Shown: positions 3,817 through 7,611 of the stretch, piece by piece | How positions within the stretch are numbered: the stretch's first letter is position 1 | Layout of the letters: each line of letters opens with the position of its first letter | Source of the DNA: an uncultured Lachnospiraceae bacterium | GTDB lineage: Bacteria; Bacillota; Clostridia; Lachnospirales; Lachnospiraceae | DNA: 7,611 nt | Direction: 5' to 3' | NCBI GenBank assembly: GCA_947178465.1 | Contig: CAMWYL010000153.1 | Span: 1-7,611, forward strand | Program-made: the position numbers and the translations under genes | Notes under the pieces: model-generated | What the model was told of the DNA's origin: nothing | Seen by the model: the letters and a program-made list of their open reading frames with translations, nothing else | Databases searched by the model: none

Positions 3817-5811
3817 TTCCTTACCAAGTGCGTTCGGGATGATAGTGAAGGTATTGGAGATACCATCCTGTGCATCCTTGAACGGGAGCTTAGATACAGA
3901 AGACAGGGAAGCGACTGCACCATGTGTATCGCGGCCGTGCATCGGGTTTGCACCGGGAGCAAACGGCTGTCCCTTCTTACGTCCGTCAGGTGTGTTACCT
4001 GTAGCCTTACCATATGTTACATTTGAAGTAATTGTAAGGATAGAGGTTGTAGGAATACCGTTTCTGTAGGTATGATGTCTTCTTACAGCGGTCATAAACT
4101 TATGAACGATATCCTGAGCAATTAAGTCTACGCGGTCATCATCGTTACCATACTTAGGGAAGTCACCCGTTGTCTCGAAGTCAACGATAACGCCGTCTTC
4201 GTCGCGGATAGGCTTAACCTGAGCATACTTGATAGCAGATAATGAGTCAGCAACGATAGAAAGACCAGCAACACCTGTTGCGAAGTATCTCTTAACGTCT
4301 CTGTCATGGAGTGCCATCTCAGCTCTCTCATAGCAGTATTTGTCATGCATGTAGTGGATAATGTTCAGTGTGTTTACATACACATCTGCCTGCCACTCCA
4401 TCATATCCATAAACTTGCTCATTACATCATCATAATCAAGAACATCGCCTGTAACAGGACGATACTTCGGTCCAACCTGCTTCTTGGTAACCTCGTCTAC
4501 ACCACCATTTAAAGCGTAGAGTAAGCACTTTGCAAGGTTTGCACGAGCGCCGAAGAACTGCATTTCCTTACCAACAACCATGGAAGATACGCAGCAAGCA
4601 ATTGCATAGTCGTCACCATGAGTAACTCTCATAAGGTCGTCATTCTCATACTGGATAGAAGAGGTCTGGATAGACATTTTAGCGCAGTATCTCTTCCAAG
4701 CTTCCGGAAGTCTTGTAGACCAAAGAACCGTTAAGTTCGGCTCCGGGCTGGGTCCAAGGTTTGTCAAAGTATTCAGATAACGGAAGGACATCTTTGTTAC
4801 CAAAGGACGTCCGTCAACGCCAACACCACCAAGAGACTCTGTTACCCATACAGGATCGCCGGCGAAAATCTGGTTATACTCCGGTGTACGAGCGAACTTG
4901 ATGCAACGAAGCTTCATAATGAAGTGGTCAACGAACTCCTGAATCTGCTCCTCTGTGAAGGTACCGTTCTTCAGATCTCTCTGTGCGTAGCAATCAAGGA
5001 AGGTAGAAGTACGTCCAAGGGACATTGCAGCACCGTTCTGCTCCTTAACTGCACACAGATATCCGAAGTAAGTAGCCTGAATAGCTTCCTGTACGTTTGT
5101 AGCCGGCTTAGAAATATCGCAGCCATAAGAAGCAGCCATTTCCTTCATCATCTTAAGAGCGATCATCTGCTCGGAAATCTCTTCACGAAGACGGATGATA
5201 TCATCTGTCATTACACGTCCGGTAGAATCCTTCTGAGCCTGCTTATCCTCGATCAGTCTGTCAATACCGTAAAGCGCTACTCTTCTGTAGTCGCCGATGA
5301 TACGTCCACGGCCGTAAGCATCAGGAAGACCTGTAATAATGTGTGAAGAACGGCAAGCTCTCATCTCAGCGTTGTAAGCATCGAAACAGCCTGCATTGTG
5401 TGTCTTTCTGTGTGTTGAGAAGAACTCACTAACCTCAGGATCAACCTCATATCCGTTGTCAGAGCAAGCTTTCTCTGCCATTCTGATACCGCCGTAAGGC
5501 TGTAAAGAACGCTTAAAAGGCTTATCTGTCTGGAATCCGACGATTGTCTCCTTGCTCTTGTCAAGGTATCCGGGGCCATGAGAAGTAATGGTGGAGATAA
5601 CCTTTGTGTCCATATCAAGTACTCCGCCGGCTTCTCTTTCCTTCTTCTGAAGGTCAAGAACCATGTCCCATAAGTCCTTTGTGTTCTGTGTAGGTCCTGC
5701 TAAGAAAGCCTCATCACCATCATAGGGTGTGAAATTCTTCTGAATGAAGTCACGTACATTAATCTCGCTTTCCCATTTGCCACCTACAAAATCTTTCCAT
5801 TCTGGTCTCAT
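3772..5811 (-). CDS. pflB: Pyruvate formate-lyase core subunit lacking the glycyl radical domain
   Basis: Formate C-acetyltransferase converts pyruvate and CoA to acetyl-CoA and formate in anaerobic cytoplasm. This 679-residue protein carries the family's barrel: GLPDAYGRGRIIGDYRRVAL (161-180), the active-site pair C406-C407 in AIACCVSSM, FFGARANLAK after it, and PDGRKKGQPFAPGANPMHGR near the end. It is close to E. coli PflB rather than to the diol dehydratase or choline lyase branches. After IIPNALGK (657-664), where a normal enzyme runs directly into its radical domain, it instead ends with VFSGDIELDLSK and a triple stop. The missing domain is encoded 360 bases downstream as a separate protein. 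ATG 5811 has AGGAGG 9 bases upstream. No activase gene is in the window, although PFL needs one. The family is certain; that the split enzyme works in trans is inference. Confidence 0.95.
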   Translation of the reverse strand: MRPEWKDFVGGKWESEINVRDFIQKNFTPYDGDEAFLAGPTQNTKDLWDMVLDLQKKEREAGGVLDMDTKVISTITSHGPGYLDKSKETIVGFQTDKPFKRSLQPYGGIRMAEKACSDNGYEVDPEVSEFFSTHRKTHNAGCFDAYNAEMRACRSSHIITGLPDAYGRGRIIGDYRRVALYGIDRLIEDKQAQKDSTGRVMTDDIIRLREEISEQMIALKMMKEMAASYGCDISKPATNVQEAIQATYFGYLCAVKEQNGAAMSLGRTSTFLDCYAQRDLKNGTFTEEQIQEFVDHFIMKLRCIKFARTPEYNQIFAGDPVWVTESLGGVGVDGRPLVTKMSFRYLNTLTNLGPSPEPNLTVLWSTRLPEAWKRYCAKMSIQTSSIQYENDDLMRVTHGDDYAIACCVSSMVVGKEMQFFGARANLAKCLLYALNGGVDEVTKKQVGPKYRPVTGDVLDYDDVMSKFMDMMEWQADVYVNTLNIIHYMHDKYCYERAEMALHDRDVKRYFATGVAGLSIVADSLSAIKYAQVKPIRDEDGVIVDFETTGDFPKYGNDDDRVDLIAQDIVHKFMTAVRRHHTYRNGIPTTSILTITSNVTYGKATGNTPDGRKKGQPFAPGANPMHGRDTHGAVASLSSVSKLPFKDAQDGISNTFTIIPNALGKEAKVFSGDIELDLSK

Positions 5812-5938
5812 TTTGCAAAGCCTCCTAAATAAATAATTTAAAATATTATGCGGCGTGATTACCGCTAGTTACTATAAGTTAGAATGTTTACCGGCAATTG
5901 CTTATCATGCAATAATAATATCTCGAAAAACACTCTAT
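5812..5938 (-). promoter_or_regulatory. Long 5' leader of the pfl transcript
   Basis: About 127 bases separate the predicted transcription start from the pfl core ATG. Two small hairpins are possible: ATTGC/GCAAT around a seven-base loop (about 5896-5912) and GCGG/CCGC (about 5850-5865). I recognise no known riboswitch and no terminator-like stem with a U-run. The length leaves room for post-transcriptional control, but nothing more can be supported. Confidence 0.35.
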
Positions 5939-5944
5939 GGTTGT

Positions 5945-5974
5945 ATTATATCCTCAATTTTGTATACACGTCAA
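5945..5974 (-). promoter_or_regulatory. Sigma-A promoter of the pfl locus
   Basis: On the reverse strand, TTGACG (5969-5974) and a consensus TATAAT (5945-5950) are 18 bases apart. The spacer contains the perfect palindrome TGTATACA (5961-5968), a possible operator. Transcription would start near 5938, giving a leader of about 127 bases. Confidence 0.7.
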
Positions 5975-6115
5975 CACCAATCTTTGTACTTTTTTATGTA
6001 CAGAAGAGGAAAAAATATAAAATTTTTGTTAATTATTCCAAAGGTCGTAAAGAAACGCAGAAAAGCGGCATTGGAACTCCTTAATCGGTCCGATGCGGTG
6101 ATTCGACGGTAGCAC

Positions 6116-6144
6116 TTGATTAAATAAAAAAAATATATTATAGT
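6116..6144 (+). promoter_or_regulatory. Probable promoter of the DUF1858-like gene
   Basis: TTGATT (6116-6121) and TATAGT (6139-6144) have a 17-base, very A-rich spacer. This would start a transcript near 6151 with an 85-base leader before the ATG at 6237. The 5975-6115 stretch between this promoter and the divergent pfl promoter is AT-rich and holds no gene. Confidence 0.45.
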
Positions 6145-6236
6145 TAGTAATGGTTGCGAATAACGCGCCGTATTTCAGGCACAATAAAACGAAGGTGTCA
6201 GATAGTATCGTTGACATTATTTAGGAGGAGATAAAA

Positions 6237-6431
6237 ATGGCAGAAATAACCAAGGAAATGACGATCGGTGAGATTTTGAGAACAAACCCGGATGTAGCGC
6301 CTGTCCTGATGGAGGCGGGAATGCACTGTCTGGGCTGCCCTTCCGCACAGGGAGAATCCTTAGAGGAGGCAGCTATGGTGCACGGCATGGATATTGACTC
6401 GCTGATGGAAAAGATTGCAAAGCTTGCATAG
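6237..6431 (+). CDS. DUF1858 / hybrid-cluster-protein-associated redox disulfide protein
   Basis: This small cytoplasmic protein of 64 residues has the DUF1858/TIGR03980 pattern. An N-terminal TIGEIL...NP motif (9-18) is followed by PVLMEAGMHCLGCPSAQGES, then LEEAAMVHGMD and a final helix. C31 and C34 form a CxxC pair, presumed redox-active or metal-binding. Relatives often occur near or fused to the hybrid cluster protein (prismane) or other Fe-S redox enzymes; none is seen in this window. AGGAGGAG lies about six bases before the ATG. It is a single-gene unit, transcribed away from the pfl locus and closed by the terminator at 6466-6497. The family call is good; its partner and precise role are unknown. 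Confidence 0.85.
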   Translation: MAEITKEMTIGEILRTNPDVAPVLMEAGMHCLGCPSAQGESLEEAAMVHGMDIDSLMEKIAKLA

Positions 6432-6465
6432 TGCAAAACAGTATGAAAGAAATACCGTGAAAAGA

Positions 6466-6497
6466 AAAAATTGTCGCCCGCTGAGGCGACAATTTTT
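6466..6497. terminator. Bidirectional intrinsic terminator between convergent genes
   Basis: AAAAATTGTCGCC (6466-6478) pairs perfectly with GGCGACAATTTTT (6485-6497) around a six-base loop. A run of A on one side and T on the other lets it end both the DUF1858-like transcript (+) and the mecA transcript (-). Confidence 0.9.
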
Positions 6498-6518
6498 ATT
6501 GGAAATCCGTATCGGGTA

Positions 6519-7292
6519 TTATACCAAAGACAGCGACTGTATTGCTCTGTCCTTTATGATTGGTTCAAAATGCTCCTCCATATAAGCCTCGCTCGCGGCA
6601 CCGAACTTTTCAGGATTGCCATACTCGGAAAGCATGTTGCAGATTCGGTTGAATTCCTCGGGCGTGTGTCCTGTCTGTGTGAGGACAAGGATATAGGAGC
6701 CCTGTTTTTCGTTCTTATAAAGGGAATTAATCCCATTGTAATACTGTGCCAGAACATGTGCAAGTCGTGTCACTTGTGACAGAGAGTCGAAGGCGTATAC
6801 CCGCGTCAAATCAACCGGTACCTGCGGCTTGGCGGTCTGCTTGTTCAAATCCGTCAGCGCATCCGTTGCGTTCGAAATGGCATCCGCATATTTGCCATCA
6901 TGTATCTTCTTAAACAAATCAAGTACATCATCCGCACTGTCAGAAATACTCTGAAGCATCTGGTCGAGTGTGTTTCCGTTCTCTTCCTCGTCGTCCTCAT
7001 GGATAGAGGGGGCGAACTTGGAAAATCTGGTATCCAGCTCCTCCGGATCTTCCACCTTTGTGATAACAAGTACAATGCACTCGGAATTCAGCGGAATTGC
7101 CTCAATCATAAGCGGTATATCTTCAGCATCAAATCCGAACTCATAGGAAGCCTGCTGCATCATGTCGCGAAACAGGTTTTTCGCTTTCTCCGTGCCGTAG
7201 GCGAGTTCACTGATTTTTAATTCGCGGTCAGCCAAATCAGCTTTGGTCAGTGTACAGCGAATCTGATGATCGTTTACTTTTTCAATTTTCAT
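6519..7292 (-). CDS. mecA: Adaptor protein MecA
   Basis: MecA delivers substrate proteins to the ClpC unfoldase for degradation by ClpCP; in Bacillus subtilis a key substrate is the competence regulator ComK. The N-terminal domain (about 1-80) starts MKIEKVNDHQIRCTLTKADL and contains ISELAYG (27-33) and FRDMMQQASYEFGF (41-54), hallmarks of the family. A long acidic linker (about 94-158, with EDDEEE at 99-104) follows. The C-terminal ClpC-binding domain (about 160-257) includes YAFDSL and GSYILVL. At 257 residues it is somewhat longer than the 218 of B. subtilis, mostly through the linker. GAGGA lies about 11 bases before the ATG. It has its own promoter and terminator, so it is a single-gene unit unrelated to the pfl locus. 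In an anaerobe its substrates are unknown. Confidence 0.93.
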   Translation of the reverse strand: MKIEKVNDHQIRCTLTKADLADRELKISELAYGTEKAKNLFRDMMQQASYEFGFDAEDIPLMIEAIPLNSECIVLVITKVEDPEELDTRFSKFAPSIHEDDEEENGNTLDQMLQSISDSADDVLDLFKKIHDGKYADAISNATDALTDLNKQTAKPQVPVDLTRVYAFDSLSQVTRLAHVLAQYYNGINSLYKNEKQGSYILVLTQTGHTPEEFNRICNMLSEYGNPEKFGAASEAYMEEHFEPIIKDRAIQSLSLV

Positions 7293-7342
7293 ATTTATTC
7301 ACATCCTCACTACTTATATTATTGATATAGTGTCCATGTTTA

Positions 7343-7375
7343 CAGGACGCCTTTGTCCCAGACGATTGCGTCCTG
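7343..7375 (-). promoter_or_regulatory. Hairpin in the mecA leader
   Basis: CAGGACGC (7343-7350) and GCGTCCTG (7368-7375) form a perfect 8-base stem with a 17-base loop. It lies between the mecA promoter and its ribosome binding site, very near the predicted transcription start. It is not followed by a U-run, so it is not a plain terminator. It may stabilise the message; its role is unknown. Confidence 0.5.
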
Positions 7376-7380
7376 CACAT

Positions 7381-7409
7381 ATCTTATACTTAGAAATCGG
7401 CTAAGTCAA
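7381..7409 (-). promoter_or_regulatory. Probable mecA promoter
   Basis: On the reverse strand, TTGACT (7404-7409) and TAAGAT (7381-7386) are exactly 17 bases apart. This gives a leader of roughly 80 bases before the mecA ATG at 7292. Confidence 0.6.
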
Positions 7410-7454
7410 TACCATTCAGCCACTGTTTGCAAAAAATTTATAACTTAAAGTGTT

Positions 7455-7489
7455 AATTTTTACATTTCAAACGAATTTTTACATTTCAA
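7455..7489. repeat. Tandem AATTTTTACATTTCAA repeat
   Basis: The 16-mer occurs at 7455-7470 and 7474-7489, a 19-base period. Its reverse complement contains the GAAATGTAAAAA seen twice at 3056-3116. The rest of 7410-7611 shows no gene. A weak forward promoter is possible (TTGCAT at 7491-7496, TAATAA at 7514-7519), perhaps serving something beyond the window. Confidence 0.6.
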
Positions 7490-7611
7490 TTTGCATAATT
7501 TTCTAAAATATGTTAATAATGCTTTTGTAAGATGTTTTCGGAACAAATCCGTACAGATTGGAGGGCCGGAGCAAACATATAAAATCTTTGCGCGCTGATA
7601 GAGCGATCGAC

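Noticed and set aside
3653..4069. Forward open frames across the end of the pfl core gene
   Set aside because: They are antisense to a firmly identified gene, show no recognisable motif and lack ribosome binding sites.
3441..5811. The pfl split as a simple sequencing frameshift of a one-piece gene
   Set aside because: The core ends in TAA TAA TGA, the tail is repeated with sequence differences, an extra gene lies between the parts, and the radical domain has its own ideal AGGAGG and ATG. No single base change rejoins them.
6026..6041. Rex-type operator (TTGTTAATTATTCCAA) upstream of pfl
   Set aside because: Only one half-site (TTGTTAA) fits; the other half lacks TTAACAA. It is too weak to annotate in AT-rich DNA.
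5855..6217. Small frames in the pfl/DUF1858 intergenic region
   Set aside because: Low-complexity AT-rich translations with no motif; the region carries two divergent promoters.
6900..7220. Forward frame antisense to mecA
   Set aside because: It is a shadow of a well-identified gene and has no motifs.
1..7611. CRISPR arrays, tRNA or rRNA genes
   Set aside because: None were recognised by eye; the repeats present are too few and too irregular for an array.

Overview
The window looks like chromosome of an anaerobic, fermentative Bacillota bacterium, most likely a Lachnospiraceae-type gut Clostridia. The reasons are AGGAGG ribosome binding sites, AT-rich spacers with intrinsic terminators, MecA, a pyruvate formate-lyase locus, a BlaI/M56 peptidase pair and a small hybrid-cluster-protein-associated redox protein. 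I did no database search. Family assignments rest on motifs I can read in the translations.

Positions 1-1849 (+): an 81-base near-perfect palindrome, then a tight two-gene operon. It encodes a BlaI/MecI/CopY-type repressor and a BlaR1-like M56 membrane metallopeptidase. The peptidase carries no penicillin-binding sensor. It ends in a small Cys/His-rich domain that is predicted to lie outside the cell. Positions 1850-2430 hold no intact gene: a decayed transposase-like fragment, a 134-base imperfect inverted repeat, a terminator and about 150 bases of unassigned sequence. Positions 2434-2953 (-) hold two pieces of a broken Rpn-like (PD-(D/E)XK nuclease/transposase) gene, each ending in the same 22-base tail.

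Positions 3130-5975 (-) are the most striking part: a pyruvate formate-lyase encoded in pieces. A 679-residue core with the Cys-Cys active site but no glycyl radical domain is followed by repeated copies of its own 3' tail, each with a stop codon. Next comes a 69-residue Cys-rich protein whose first half resembles the start of the radical domain, and then a 79-residue free-standing glycyl radical domain. Core plus radical domain (758 residues) is the length of an ordinary one-chain enzyme. The locus has a good sigma-A promoter, separate ribosome binding sites and an end terminator. It has no activase gene. I infer that the radical domain works in trans as a replaceable subunit, and that the Cys-rich protein is an uncharacterised partner.

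Positions 6116-6497 (+) encode a 64-residue DUF1858/TIGR03980-like redox protein, divergent from the pfl locus. A bidirectional terminator separates it from mecA (6519-7292, -), the ClpC adaptor, which has its own promoter and a leader hairpin. The last 200 bases hold short direct repeats and no gene.
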